The notes under the pieces are model-generated. The model ran no database searches. It saw only the letters and a program-made list of their open reading frames with translations, and was not told the origin of the DNA. The position numbers and the translations under genes are program-made. From positions 248,001 to 312,000 of the forward strand of contig JARFXM010000011.1 in NCBI GenBank assembly GCA_029532625.1: DNA of 64,000 nt, in the 5' to 3' direction. The DNA is from Lomentospora prolificans. Its lineage: Eukaryota > Ascomycota > Sordariomycetes > Microascales > Microascaceae. Of the stretch, positions 45,329 to 57,949 are shown in pieces (the first letter of the stretch is position 1; each line of letters opens with the position of its first letter).

Positions 45329-47431
45329 ATGTCGTCTCAAGATGGGACAAGCCAAAGCGAACGCATGGCCAAGAAGAGGACTCGGACTCGATCGGGATGC
45401 TTGAATTGCCGCCGCAAGAAGAGAAAATGTAAGTTGGAAAGCGACAGTGCAACCTGCCACTTTGTTCTAACCACGCCGCAATGGCAGGCGACGAATCCAG
45501 GCCTGTCTGCATGAGATGCTCTCGCGTCGGCGCAGTCTGCGAATGGGGCGTCAAGGTCACCTTCCGCCCGGTCAATGGGATTCATTCACCTCCCAAGTTG
45601 TGCGCCGATAGAGCCGGCCCAGAGCCTTTCACAATTGTCGACGGATCCGATCGTTCGTCCCTAGAGAACGGAACTCCGCAGAAATCCGATAGCGGTGCCG
45701 CACGCAATTCCACGAAGAAAACCGTGAACACTCCAGATTCGAGGGTTTCCGGGTCCTATCAATTCTCGTGGGACTTGGGCTCGAGTGCGGGTGATTCTCT
45801 CGAAAATGGCAGCCGGAAGCGGCCTCGAAGAGACGGACAATCACCTGCCGACTATTACTGTCACTCGGATGCGAATACTCCTCTATCGCAGCAACCAGAA
45901 CACGCAGCGAGCCATCTCCTATCTCTCGGCCAAAGAGATCCGCAAAAGACGAGCCCTGTCGTTGCGGAGACATCGCCCGATGCTAATAATACAATTGATC
46001 CCAATGCTAGGGAAGGTGACCCTTTCAACCCCCAAATATCGGACTATCCCTTCGACGATGGTTTGTTCCTCCCCGGATCTGCTTACTTGGATTTGCACTC
46101 TACCTTGCGACATCATCTATTCCAAGAAAGCCGATCGAATGCGCCCACAAGATGTACGACTCCTTGTGACCTTGACGACGAGCTCGACGATGGAGCGTCT
46201 TCACACATCCGTGACGAGAGGCAGAATGCGCCCGAAGATGATCTACCCCTTGTAGAATTGACTTCGGAGCAGGAAACTCTGCTTTGGGTCAACTGGCTCG
46301 AGGAGCTAGCACCCTGGGTAAGCACATGTTTCTCCAGTCCCTCGTGATTGACAGAATCTAATTCTTACCTATTAGTTGGACAAGTTCGACCATCTGAAGC
46401 ATTTCCAACACACTTTATCGATACTAGCTCAATCTCATCCTCATCTAAAATCTTCCATAATGGCGCTCTCCTCCCGACAGCTCGAAAGAAAAGGAGTCTC
46501 GACCCACCTAATTCCCAGCAGCCTCGCTCTCTATCAACAAGCTATCCACCTCCTCCTGCCGCAGCTCACGACGAGAAGTACGCCCGTAATTGCCTCCTGC
46601 GTCGTACTCTGCGTCCTTGAAATGTTAAGTTGCTCCCCCAAAGCATGGCAAAGACACCTCGATGGGTGCGCCACCCTCCTTCAGGCCGTTGGCATCCATG
46701 GCTTCTGTGGTGGGCTAGAGCAGGCCATGTTTTGGTGCTTTGCGCGCATGGACGTGTGCGGAGGATTAATATCCTCGACGAATACCCTTATCCCTCTCTC
46801 TTTCTGGACCCCACATGGCGACCTGCAGTCTGCAGTACGACTCTTTCGGTCGTCGGACCTGTACGATACCCACGCGAACCAAATCGTTTTCTTGATGGCC
46901 CACGTCGTGGACCTGCTCGCCGATACGTCAAGTAGCGCGACGGGTAACACATTTGGACACTCTCCGCCGATGAACGACGACTATGTTCGAAGATGGAATG
47001 AACTCTGGAAGCTTATCAGCGACTGGTACGTCCTGCGCCCAGCGGAAATGCACCCCGTCTTCACCGCAAACGGGCGTTTGTTCCCCACGATCCTATTGAG
47101 CAATCCCTCTGCTATCTCTGGGAACCAAATGTATCACACGGCCTCAGTACTCATGCTACAACACAAACCACCGCGAGCAATCCTCCCCTCAAAGCCCAGA
47201 TCGATCCTCTGGCATGCCCGCAGGATCGTGGGCATATCCATCGCAAACTCGCACCACGGCTGCTGGACCAACAGTCTGCAGCCATTGTGGATAGCCGGCA
47301 GACTCTTCAGCAGTCCCGAGGAACACAAGGCGATTCTCGCGCTTCTAGAGCGGATCGAGCGTGAGAGTGGGTGGGCCACGAAGTGGAGAGCGGACGACTT
47401 GCGGGACTGGTGGGGAGACCTGGAGGAGTGA
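45329..47431 (+). CDS. Zn(II)2Cys6 fungal transcription factor
   Basis: Exons 45329-45428, 45488-46317 and 46376-47431 give 661 residues. The zinc cluster has Cys at 24, 27, 34, 41, 44 and 51 (C-x2-C-x6-C-x6-C-x2-C-x6-C) and is split by the first intron directly at the third cysteine codon, a common intron position in this family. A Ser/Pro/Asp-rich linker runs to about residue 280, followed by the fungal-specific regulatory domain: LVELTSEQETLLWVNWLEELAPWLDKFDHLKHFQH... continues through helices such as IASCVVLCVLEMLS and AVGIHGFCGGLEQAMFWCF. It lies between two halves of MFS sugar transporters and may once have regulated a sugar-uptake gene; that is inference. The ATG at 45329 leaves a basic leader KKRTRTRSG before the cluster. 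Confidence 0.9.
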
Positions 47432-48489
47432 ATTCGGAGATGCTGTGAATTTCTCGGTTTTACAAAGTGATGATACCCTAGATTTTGATATTGAATAGAA
47501 ATGAATCGATTTTCCGCCTTTATCCATGTCGTATCTCGAGCGTCGTCTGTATTGGCTCAGAATATCATGTCGAATGGCGCGAATCCTTGTATGAATCTAT
47601 TATCAAAACCCAATCTCAGTCCCCAACAATTGCAGCTCTCATAGGCTTTTCCGGCTACCGAGAATGTTACCCGGGGGTAAGGGAGACCGAATTGCTGCTT
47701 CAATCCAATCTCAGAATCTTTCTGTTGACGTCTGATAACCCCCGCCGCCGCGGGGAGAAGCTGGAGTACCCCGGTCCCTGAATCAACTGGATCGCGTGTT
47801 CCTAGATCCCGAATTCTAGAACGGTCACAAGAAGGAAGCACATTTCAGCGCTAGCGCCTCCACCATGGGGAGGTGCGCAAAGAATTTCTAGAAACAGGTT
47901 AGCTCCCCATCTACTGTGCCCGCGAGGGAAAAAATTGGACATAGCCGAGGGGGCGTCATCGACCATCGATCCAAGGCAAAAGGAAAGAGAAAGTGCTGAT
48001 CACAAGCGCCGCAGTACTATTACATCACTGCCAATTTCGGTGGCATACCCCGTATATTCGGTAGAGCATTCTCCCGCCCCATGGCTCGGCATCAGCTTTT
48101 GTGCCCCATAGCCGCGTGCCCGGCGGTGGTGCTCCGTGTTGGATGCGCTTGGGATTTCTGCTTGCAGAAGGACTGGCCGAGACAAGCCCGGGGCGGCCCT
48201 GGGGAAGGTTGCCCTGTCTTGGTTTGCAGGGTGCTCGCAAACTACTCCCCGCAATCCGCTAACGCAGCCATCACACTTCCCCCCTTTGTGCTCTCCGCAA
48301 AATCGGAAACTTTGGATGGGGAGCTGGAGAGACGTAAGATTTGGCCGAGGAGGAAGAAACGCTTAAAAGATACGAATGCCCTCATGACGTTAACCCCAGT
48401 TTCCTTCTGTCTCTTACTCACCTTAGCCCAGCGAAGATCATCCTGATTTTCACCAGGTAGATAATTTTTTTGGGCTTCTCGTTTTAAAT
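47432..48489. other. intergenic region, no supported gene
   Basis: 1.06 kb with only unconserved short frames. The right end should contain the promoter of the truncated transporter at 48490. Confidence 0.55.
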
Positions 48490-49376
48490 ATGACTTTCCT
48501 TATTGGGGCTCCGCTAAACGCTGCCATCACGGCCACGGCCGGCGCTGGCTTCTTGCTGTCCGTGTCCCTCTCCGATCCCAATACCGGATGCCCTGATTTC
48601 ATAGCTATTAACAATCTAACAGGTTCGGTTATGATCAGGGTGTGATGAGTGGTCTCCTGACGGGAACTGCATTCACGAGGACATTCCCAGAGATAGATAC
48701 CACTGAGGGAGGAAATGGAAGCGCTTCCCTGCAGGGAACTGTGTGAGTTTACACTTATTGCAACCCACCGCACGAACACGCCGAACTATTAACACTAGCG
48801 CGATAGTGTTGCCATTTACGAGATCGTACGAATCACCCTGGAATGCCTGCCCTTTGCTGCGTCTTGAATTCTAACTGAGAATGCAGGGTTGTTTCTTTGG
48901 CGCCATCTTTGCCTTCATGTTTGGTGAGGCCATGGGCCGGAAGAAATGTATCATGCTCGGATGTCTTGTTCTTTGCATTGGCGGTGCTGTGCAGGTGTCT
49001 GCTAGCACTATTCCCCATATGATTGTTGGTCGTATCGTTGCTGGTCTAGGTAACGGCCTTAACACCAGTACAATCCGTGCGTACTTTCTTCTCACAAAGT
49101 CAACCGATCAAGTGAGAGAGCCTTGTCGCTAATTGGCGTAGCTGTCTGGCATTCTGAACTTATGACTGCCACCACCTGTGGCAAGGGTGTAAGTGTGCTC
49201 TATCATCACGACATGAGCCTTTGACTAACTATTTTTTTTTAGCTCGCCATTGAGCTCGCCATCAACATCTTTGGCGTAATGACTGCTTACTGGGTCGACT
49301 ACAGCATGAGTTTCGTCAATAACGACGCTCAGTTCTGATTCCCACTTGCATTGCAATGCCTCTTTGCTATAAGGGT
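48490..49376 (+). pseudogene. 5' half of an MFS sugar transporter, truncated at the AT-rich block
   Basis: Six exons remain perfectly spliceable in one frame: 48490-48557, 48623-48742, 48807-48825, 48887-49076, 49142-49188 and 49243-49338, giving 179 residues to the first stop. Sugar-porter motifs are intact: FGYDQGVMSGLLTG, GCFFGAIFAFMFGEAMGRKK, GRIVAGLGNGLNTSTIPVWH and INIFGVMTAYWVDY. The frame then hits TGA at 49336-49338 (one C-to-T from an Arg codon, CGA) and continues as FPLALQCLFAI before all similarity ends at about 49376, where the AT-rich block begins. Helices 6-12 are missing. The first donor is GTCCGT, a weaker site. Good preservation points to recent disruption. Confidence 0.82.
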
Positions 49377-49620
49377 CAGTCATCAATGTTAGAGTGAAGA
49401 GGCATAATATACTAGCAAACTATATATAAGGTGGGTGTGAAGTATATTAGGTTACTAATCACTATCCTTCTTCCTCCCTTTTCCCTTTTCCTAGATATTC
49501 TCCTTCTTTTATAGTTAGGGACCTTAGTATAAGATTCCTTTAATCTAGTATCTAACTCTACTTAGTTAGATACTCTAACTACTCTCCCTTTCCTACTACT
49601 ATATAGTTATAGTATTATTA

Positions 49621-49929
49621 CTAGCTAGATTACCTATTTACTCTAGCTACTAGGTTATTATATTATCCTTACTAGCTAGGTTATCTATTTACTCTTAACT
49701 ACTAGGCTATTACTTCCTTATTACTAGCTAGGTCATCTATTTACCCTAATAGCTAGGTTACTATATTATAGCTACTAGCTAGGTTATCTATTTACTATTA
49801 ACTACTAGGTTATTATATTATTATTACTAGCTAGGTCACCTATTTACTCTAATAGCTAAGTTACTATATTATAACTACTAGCTAGATTACTTATTTACTC
49901 CTAACTACTAGGTTATTATAGTATTAGTT
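49621..49929. repeat. minisatellite, six copies of a 51-52 bp unit
   Basis: The word CTAGCTAG(A/G) recurs at 49621, 49672, 49724, 49775, 49827 and 49878, a spacing of 51, 52, 51, 52 and 51 bp. Each unit continues with (T)TA(C/T)CTATTTACT and a second half that alternates between an AACTACTAGG type and an AATAGCTAAG type, so the higher-order unit is about 103 bp. It lies just inside the AT-rich block. Confidence 0.85.
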
Positions 49930-51849
49930 TCCCTAATTCTAATAAGGGTATTATAAAAGTAATTATTATTATTATAACTTTATTAGTTCTTCTTCTTTTC
50001 CTCCTTATATAATCTCCTCCCTTCTTTAGTTTTATCCTTAGAACTATTATAGTAGGTTAGTATAGGATAGTAATCTTACTATTATTTTACTATATATTCT
50101 TATAAAGTCTACTTATCTATTCTATAGTAGTAGAGATTTATATAGTAATAGAGGAGAAGAGTTTATATAAGAGTATAGGAAGTAGTTTATAAGTACTCTA
50201 CTTAACTTTACCTAAAGTATTATATTACTATTCTTATATATTTTTATTTAAAAAGAATTCCTAGTTTAGAAGTTATAATAGAGGTATTCTTAATTATATA
50301 TAATTATTAAATTATATAAAATAAATAGAGAAAAAATTTTTAAATACTATTACTCCTTCTCTTTTTAGTTAATAGGTAATAATTACCTATATCCTACTAC
50401 TTCTATTCTTCTTCTTCCTCTTCTTCTTTTTCCTATCTATATTACTATTATCCTCTTACTATACTATTTCTTACTATACTACCCCTTTTTTTATTAAATA
50501 AAAATATTTTCTAATTCTCTATATATTACTATACCTATTTATAAATAGTCTACCTCTACCTTATATACTACTACTTCAAAATATATAAAAATAATATAAA
50601 AGGCTATTTCATAGGTCTTTAACTATCTTAATAATATTACTAAATCTATTTCTACTTATATAAATAATAGGGTTATTAAAGCCTTACCCTACTATTACTA
50701 CCTCTATTATATAATATAATAAGGAGAGGGCTATAAGGTAGTATAAGCTAACCTACCCTACCTTAAAACCTCCTATATATTCACTACTTATATATATATT
50801 CCTCTCTTCTAGTTCCTTATCTTTAGATACTAACTTTTTTAGTTTTAGCTACTAGTATTAAGTATATAAAGTATATTTAGTAGGCTAAGCCTTATATCCC
50901 TTCTACTAAGCCCTTAGTAAACTAGGGGGTTATTCTTACTATTACCCTTATTAGTAATAATATCCTTAAGGTTAGTATTCCTTATAACTTCTAAGATAGT
51001 AAGGATACTACTAACTCCCTATAGATAAGCTAAGTTAAAGGAAGTCTAATAAGCTATAAAGAAGTTATTATTAGAAGTAAGGAAGGAAGAGAGTAGGGAC
51101 CTAATCTCTATACTATCTTAAGTAAAGTAGTAAAAGTATTTAGCCTCTAACTTTAATAAGATAGTAAACCTCTTAGAAAAGATCCTTTTAATAATAGAGG
51201 CTTAGCTTTATTTTAAAGCTAGCCTTATTATTACTAAGTCTTTAATAAGGGTTAGTAAGGGAGCTACTAGTTAAAGTTTAGATAGTTAGGGAGCTTATAG
51301 CTAGAAGGGTAGTTAGGGAGCTAGTAGCTAGAGGTTAAGTTAGGGGGTTAGTAGCTAGGGAGGTAGCTAAGTAGAGTCTAATAGTAATTTCCCTTCTAAC
51401 TAAGAGAAAAGAGGTTTATAATATATTTATTAAAGAGATAAATCTACTTTTACTTTATTTACTAGTTCTTATAGTTAATTATAAAGTAATTCTAATAATA
51501 TTCTAGTATTTTACTCTTTTAAAATAAAAATTCCCTACTAGTAGTTTATAGGATAATCTCCCCTTAATCTCCTTCTACTCCTTTTAATAGTTTATCTACT
51601 CTAATTACTAAGTTTAATCTATTCTTTATACCTTATATCTATAACTATACCTTATATTTATCTATTAACTAGGGGTTTTTAAATATACTATAATATTCCT
51701 ATAAACTTTCTTTAATAGGATAACCCTTCTATTAGATAAGATATTATCTAGCTTAGTATAGCCCTTTTACTCTAAGGATTACTTTAACTTTATAAGTAAG
51801 TTTAGGGATATTAAGGATTTCTTATAATACTATAAGTCCTTCTCCTAGC

Positions 51850-53000
51850 TTTAGGTAGTAGGGTTCTAGTAAATTAATAAGGAAGATAGGGTAAAGTTAA
51901 GTTTATAATAGTAATACTAATTAGTATACTAGTTTATAATACCTTATAATTACTTCTACCTAATAAAGACCTATAAACTTTTTAGATAACTTCCTACTTA
52001 GCCTACTAAGTCTTAGGTTCTTTATAGATAAGAGGACTTAGTTACCTACTATAAATTCCTTTTTTACCTTTTATTAATTATAGTATATAGTATATAGGTA
52101 TATAGCTTCTTTAAGGTTCTTCCTAGCTTCTTCCCTAGTAATACCTAGTTACTAGGCTTATATAGTAGCCTAGGGTATACTTCCCTTTCCTTATATCTAT
52201 ATTTCAAATATATAGGGCTAGAAACTAAATAGCATATTTATAAGAGTATTATAAAGGGAAGTATACTAGGTATTATTATAAGTATACTAGGTAAGAGGTA
52301 GTAGTATAGCCTAGTTATTCTACTCCTTATTATAAAAAGTATAGAGGTATTATTTAAGAACCTAGTTAATTTACTTAGTCTACCTATTAGTTTAAGGGTA
52401 GTATATAGTATTTAGCCTTTAACTAGTACCTAGGGCCTTATATATTATTTCCTAGAACTTATTAGTAAATAATAAATCTCTATTAGATACTATTCCTTTA
52501 GGAGGACTAAAGTATTAGTAGATATAGTAGATTAGTAGATTTATAAAGCCCCTACTAGTTAGGTTCTTACTTATTTTAATATATATTATATACTTAGTAA
52601 AGTAGTTAATAATAATAAGGATTATATTATACTTCTTCCTATATACTAATTCTAAGGGTAGAAAGTTAGTAATAAAATCTAGTAAGATCTTAGTAAAGGG
52701 CCTACTAGGTACCTTAAGTAGTACTAGGAGCCTATATAGCTTATACTATTATAATTTTACTTTTTAATATATATAATAAGTAAGAATATAGCTTCAAATA
52801 TCATATACTATAGAGTCCTAATAGAATTTACTATAAACTTACTTCTAAGTTTATATAATACTAAAGTAACTTATTATAAAGGAGTTATATATTAGTTCAA
52901 ATATTTTATTATATATGGGGATAAGTGTATAAACCTAGTTATCTATCCTTAGGATACTTTTATTATAAAAGCTCTACTACTATTTTAATACTTATCTACT
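51850..53000 (-). mobile_element. older RIP-decayed Ty3/gypsy pol fragment (integrase end)
   Basis: Read on the minus strand with stop codons ignored, the order is that of a gypsy integrase. A region resembling the HHCC zinc finger lies near 52.75-52.95 kb, a core start resembling KILLDFITNFLPL at about 52.67 kb, a catalytic-Asp region with SNRDLLFTNKFWEII at about 52.45 kb, INRQT and NNWAILLPLTQYTYNN motifs near 52.3 kb, and the post-integrase GPY/F-like part (SRKLSKKFIGLY) near 51.97 kb. Reverse transcriptase is not seen upstream, so the element is partial. It is more heavily mutated than the plus-strand element and therefore older. Confidence 0.65.
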
Positions 53001-53204
53001 ATAACTTTACTATTTCTATCCCTCTATTTTTATAAAGGGATCCTCTTCTTATACTACCTATATAGTATCTATAAGAGTAGGCTTAAGACTTTCTTATTTA
53101 TTACTATTAGTATATAGTATATCCACTTATAATATTTCTAGTATACTATTACTTGTGGCTACTAAACTTAGCATACTACTTATACTTAGGTCCTTAGCTA
53201 CTTT

Positions 53205-53340
53205 ACTACTGCTGTTACGGCTCATGCCATGTCCGCTTGCTTGCTAGCTGCCAAGCTGCTAACAAGTAAGTAGGAGGGTTCTATAATGCTATTTATAGAT
53301 TTGATGTGGTTGCTGGTTTATATAAGTTTACCTCTATATA
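53205..53340. other. less-mutated island within the AT-rich block
   Basis: About 135 bp with normal base composition (GCTGTTACGGCTCATGCC, GCTTGCTTGCTAGCTGCC) surrounded by heavily mutated DNA. It could be the end of an LTR, which RIP often spares, or a single-copy insertion. No gene is visible. Confidence 0.45.
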
Positions 53341-54634
53341 GTTAGTTAGTATATAGGTAGGTGTTCTCTTATAATAGTAAAATAGTCTTATTCTTTCTAT
53401 CTAGCTTATAGTTCCTTACTTCCTTTATATATTCCTTACCTTTAACCTTTAGTATTACTTACTTACTACTAAGGTTCTACTAGAGTATGTTTATACTTGC
53501 TTATATTAGTATAGTATATCATAGAGTACCTCTATACTTACTTATATAATATAGTATAATAATACCCCTAGCTAGTAAGAAAATAGCTAATAACCTTATT
53601 AGTACTTTACTAGTAGTTTAAAGTTAGAATCTAAGGGGTAGATAGTACTAGCTTACCTCTAAATTTAGGTCTAGTATTATAGGGTAATAGGGTATATAAG
53701 GTATTCTAGCTAGTATATACTTACTTACTTAGGCTTTATTTATAAAAGAGAGATTTTAGTTAGTATTTTTAGGGTTTTATATTTATTTTCCTCTTTCCTA
53801 CTAATCCTTCTTACTTCCTATTAATAGTTAATATACCTTCTCCTTAATACTTTCCTTCTTCTCCTTACCTATAGCTACTAGCTAGCTAACTATCCTATAT
53901 AACTCCTAGATCTCCTCCTCCTACTTTTATAATTACTATTAGAGAGTTACTACTTCTATTACTAACTATTTAATTTAGAGCTATTATAGACTTACTTACT
54001 TACTTATTTCCTTAAAGAGCTTCTTATTATTAGTAGTATTAAGTAGTAACCCTAGTACTAGGGAACTTACTTTTATAATCCTTTAGAGGTACTATTATAG
54101 TAGGGTCTCCTTATTAGATATAGTAATTTCTAGTAGGTTATTACTATTACTACTCTTATTACTATCCTCCTTATTCTTCTTACTTACTACCTCCCTACTA
54201 GCCTTCAAGCTTATAATACTTACCTTCTAACCCTCTTCCTTATATTATAAAGGGTTCTATAGCTACCTCTTTTTAGTTATAGAAGAGGTTACTAACTATA
54301 AGGATATATACTTTACTAGTATCCTTAGTAGCTAGTTAGTAACTATTTCTAATAGGTAGGTTATAAGCTCTTATATACTGATTCTCTATAGGGCCTCTAT
54401 AGTAGCCCTAGGGATCTTATTATCTATATAGTAGGCTTATAGGCTAGTAACTACTATATAAGCTAGTAGCTTATATAAGGTTCCTAGCTACTTTATATCT
54501 AATGTGCTTTTAAGGGTAGTCCCTAGATACTAAACTACTAGGTACCCTACCTAACTATAGTTCTCCTTTTACTCTTTATAAAATTCTTTAATAACTACTA
54601 TTACTTCCTTATATTCCTTCCTATCTAGGAATTA

Positions 54635-54639
54635 CTTAG
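54635..54639 (+). repeat. 5 bp target-site duplication, left copy (CTTAG)
   Basis: CTTAG directly precedes the 5' LTR and is repeated exactly at 61820-61824 directly after the 3' LTR, the signature of integrase-mediated insertion. Confidence 0.85.
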
Positions 54640-55034
54640 TGTCACAGCCACACTTGGCCAAGAGAGGAGGCCGGGCGGTCAAGACTGGCAGAAAAGGATA
54701 AACTATGGAAGCGCACCAGGATCATGGGAAACAACAGATCACCTATGCTCACAGTGATCCGTAAGTGACCTGGATCGTACAGGGTCATAGTGAGCCAGAG
54801 TGATCCAGGAGAGCCTACAAGGGAAACACCTATATAAACTACAAGTTCTACTATATATCTAGTTTATCTTTCAAGGCTCTCTAGTAGTCAATTCAAGTCA
54901 CTCTATGAACCACACTTGAATATACATTATAAACCCTTATTATTACTATCTAATTGCCTTACTTATCTACTAATAGGCCTAACTATTCTAACCTTAAGGT
55001 AACTAACCCTATTAAGAAGTATTAGAATATTATA
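54640..55034 (+). repeat. 5' LTR of the gypsy element
   Basis: Aligns base for base with 61425-61819 (offset 6785, no gaps needed). It begins TGTCACAGCC and ends with a mutated TTATA where the other copy has CATCACA. The first ~200 bp keep C and G at sites that are T and A in the 3' copy; the last ~100 bp show the reverse. Confidence 0.92.
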
Positions 55035-56019
55035 TATTAACTACTCCTATTTAGTAAGTGACCCTTTCAAATAGTAAAAGACTAATAGCAGGAACTATAG
55101 AAACTGTATCTAGTACTAGTATTATAGCTACTAGTAAAGAATAGCTTGCTAAAAAGATTAAGGAACTTATAGAGTAACTTTAGTAAGCCCGATAGTAGAA
55201 TACTCAGCTCCAGGAATAACACTAACCTACCATATATAAAGACATATTAGCTCTCTTCTAAGCTGTTATCCAATCCACTACTAACACTATTATAGAAGCA
55301 AGGAAGCCTAAGGTCCACTTCCTAGGACTAGAGAAGTTTAATAGAAGCTATACTAAACTATGATCCTTCCTCACATATATAAGGGTATACTATGACTACT
55401 ATAGAATCGCTGATACTACCACCAAAGTTACTAGTATAGTGGGATTCCTAGTTAGAGATACTATAGTATAGTTTAAACCAACCTTATAGGACTACTATAC
55501 TAATAAACCTGCACAATAAGACAGCATGACTAAAAGAATGTTTAAAAACTATGATAACTTTGAAGAAGCTATTAAAGGGGCTTTTAGAGATCTAGATAAA
55601 GACTAGACTATAAAATGAAAGCTTAGGGAAATCTAATAAAAGACCTTAGCCTTAGAATATATATCTAAGTTCTAATAAATTACTATATACCTTAAATAGG
55701 ATGATGAATCCATAATTGAATACTTCTACTATAGGTTAAAGGATGAAGTAAAAGATGAAATTAATAAGATCCTAGATACTCCTATAGAACTTGGAAAGTA
55801 TATAGACCTTACTATTAGGATTGATAACTAACTATATCAATAGTGACTAGAGAAATACTAGAAGACACTATATAGCAGAGGATATAGTAAAAAACAGGAA
55901 GCTAATACCAGAAAACAACAGAATAGCAACACCTTATAGGGAACTCACCCAGGGCCTATAGAACTTAATTCCACTATACGAAAAGATGACTATAGAATCA
56001 AGAAATGAATAGAGGACTA

Positions 56020-56085
56020 TCTTAGTAAATACTATACCTATGGCTGTATAGGATATTTCGTAAGAGAATGCTGAAATAGAGGAAA
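56020..56085 (+). pseudogene. gag zinc-knuckle remnant
   Basis: TYGCIGYFVREC, a CCHC nucleocapsid knuckle in which the first Cys and the His have changed to Tyr, consistent with G-to-A and C-to-T mutation. Gag-like sequence extends from about 55.2 kb. Confidence 0.6.
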
Positions 56086-57331
56086 CTAGGGAGTAGGAAG
56101 AAAAGAATAAGGAGACTAAAAGAATAAGAGCTAGAGACCTATACCTTAAGGAAAAACCTAGAGTAATAATAAGTAAAGTAGGGCTAGCAACGAACCTACT
56201 ACCTAGACTTAGACCTTAGCTAGTAGTACTATCCTAGACTACTAAGTTATATACTAGACTATATACTATGATAACAACTATTAAGTATACTGTAATAGGA
56301 AGGATAGAGCTAGATACTACCTATGAAAACTGCGAACCCTTATAACTATAGAAAGAGAAAAGGCTAGACTAAGTAACCTTAAAGCTAATGATATTAAAAA
56401 AGAGATATTTACAGTACTTAAAAAGTACCTAGGAGTAGAAGCAAAAGAACTAAATATTACTATATTCTACTAGAAGTATTATAATTATAAGTAAGGCAAG
56501 AAACCACCTATAGAATATACTTAATATATAGAGTGGATCTGAATTACCTTATGATAATAATAAAAAGGGAAAGAGGCTGAAAACTAAGGACTTCCCCCTT
56601 ATCAAGAAGTAATACCTATCACTAAAAAAGAAGGAACTACCCAGAAAATCAATAAGTATATTAAAGATACTGAAAAACTAGTAAGGAAGGTCTATAACCT
56701 TGAAGAAGTAATTAATGAATTAGATGATACTCTCTACAACTAACTTAATGAAGATTAAAAGAATAATCTACTAAAATAGTTTAAACTAATAATTAAGAAA
56801 TTTAATTGAATTAAAATATAATAAGTAGAAATAGCTAGAAGACTAGAATATATAGAAATAAGGACTAAAAATATAGAGGAACTTATATAAACTATAAACT
56901 ATAGAACTAATGAAACTATTACTAGTATCCTAGAATAGATGACTGAATATAATGAACTTATTATAGAAATACAAGGATAAGTTAAGGGACTTGAAACTAA
57001 GTTTGATGATATAGATATAGTGGCTATACAGGTATATACTAAAGCTATAGAAAAAGAAATAGATATAGCAAAGTAAGAAGTCTAGGTGATGAGGGAAGTA
57101 AGACTATGAGTAGTATAATAAAACTCTAAATACAATAGGTAAGCTATGAAGATATGTAAATAATAGTATAAAGAACTATAAGGATGATGAAGCCTAGAGA
57201 ATACTTCTAAAAAGACATAAGAAAGCTATAAATAAGCTATTATACTGGAAAACTAAAGTCTAAATATTATAAGCTCTGATAAAACTAAATATTTAAAAAT
57301 ACTAATTATAATTTAAGGATGAATATATAAA

Positions 57332-57376
57332 GCCTTGATAGATAGTAGAGTATAAGGAAATTTCATTTTGCTAGAT
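57332..57376 (+). pseudogene. retroviral-type aspartic protease remnant
   Basis: ALIDSRV-stop-GNFILLD matches the active-site segment (ALIDSGA-type) of gypsy proteases with a stop in place of a glutamine. Confidence 0.6.
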
Positions 57377-57949
57377 ATAGTGAATGAACTATAACTCCTA
57401 TAGAATTATAAGGAACAACCATACCTGTTAAGCAACTATGAAGGGGAACTTATTATATATAGAAAAGGTATAGTAAATATAGAGACTATATACCTTAATG
57501 TCATAATCTAAAACCAACCTGATAAAATATCCTTCGATATTATGGAATCAAACTATCCTATTATGATTAGAATACTATAGTTGAGAACCTAAAACCTAAG
57601 AATAGACTGGATTACTGATTAGCTTGCTTGGACTAGGATCTAAGGAGAATCCATTAATGGTTCAGTCCCTGAGTAGCATTGACTAGAGTAGTATACGCCA
57701 AACGAACTGAGAGCTTTTAGGATAATAGTATATATTAAAGTACTTACTACTAAAGATTTAAATCACCTACTAAAAGGAAAGAAACATAAATAGAACCAGA
57801 TAACATGTTACATAATGAGTATAACTACTATACTAATAAAAGAAGAAATGATATAGAACTTGCCACTATGATACTATAAGTATAGCAAAATATTCATAGA
57901 AGAATTAGAAACCAGACTTCTAGAATATAGTAAATAGGATTATAAGATT

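Noticed and set aside
49621..49929. CRISPR-like regularly spaced repeat
   Set aside because: Eukaryotic AT-rich minisatellite: the whole 51-52 bp unit repeats and there are no unique spacers or cas genes.
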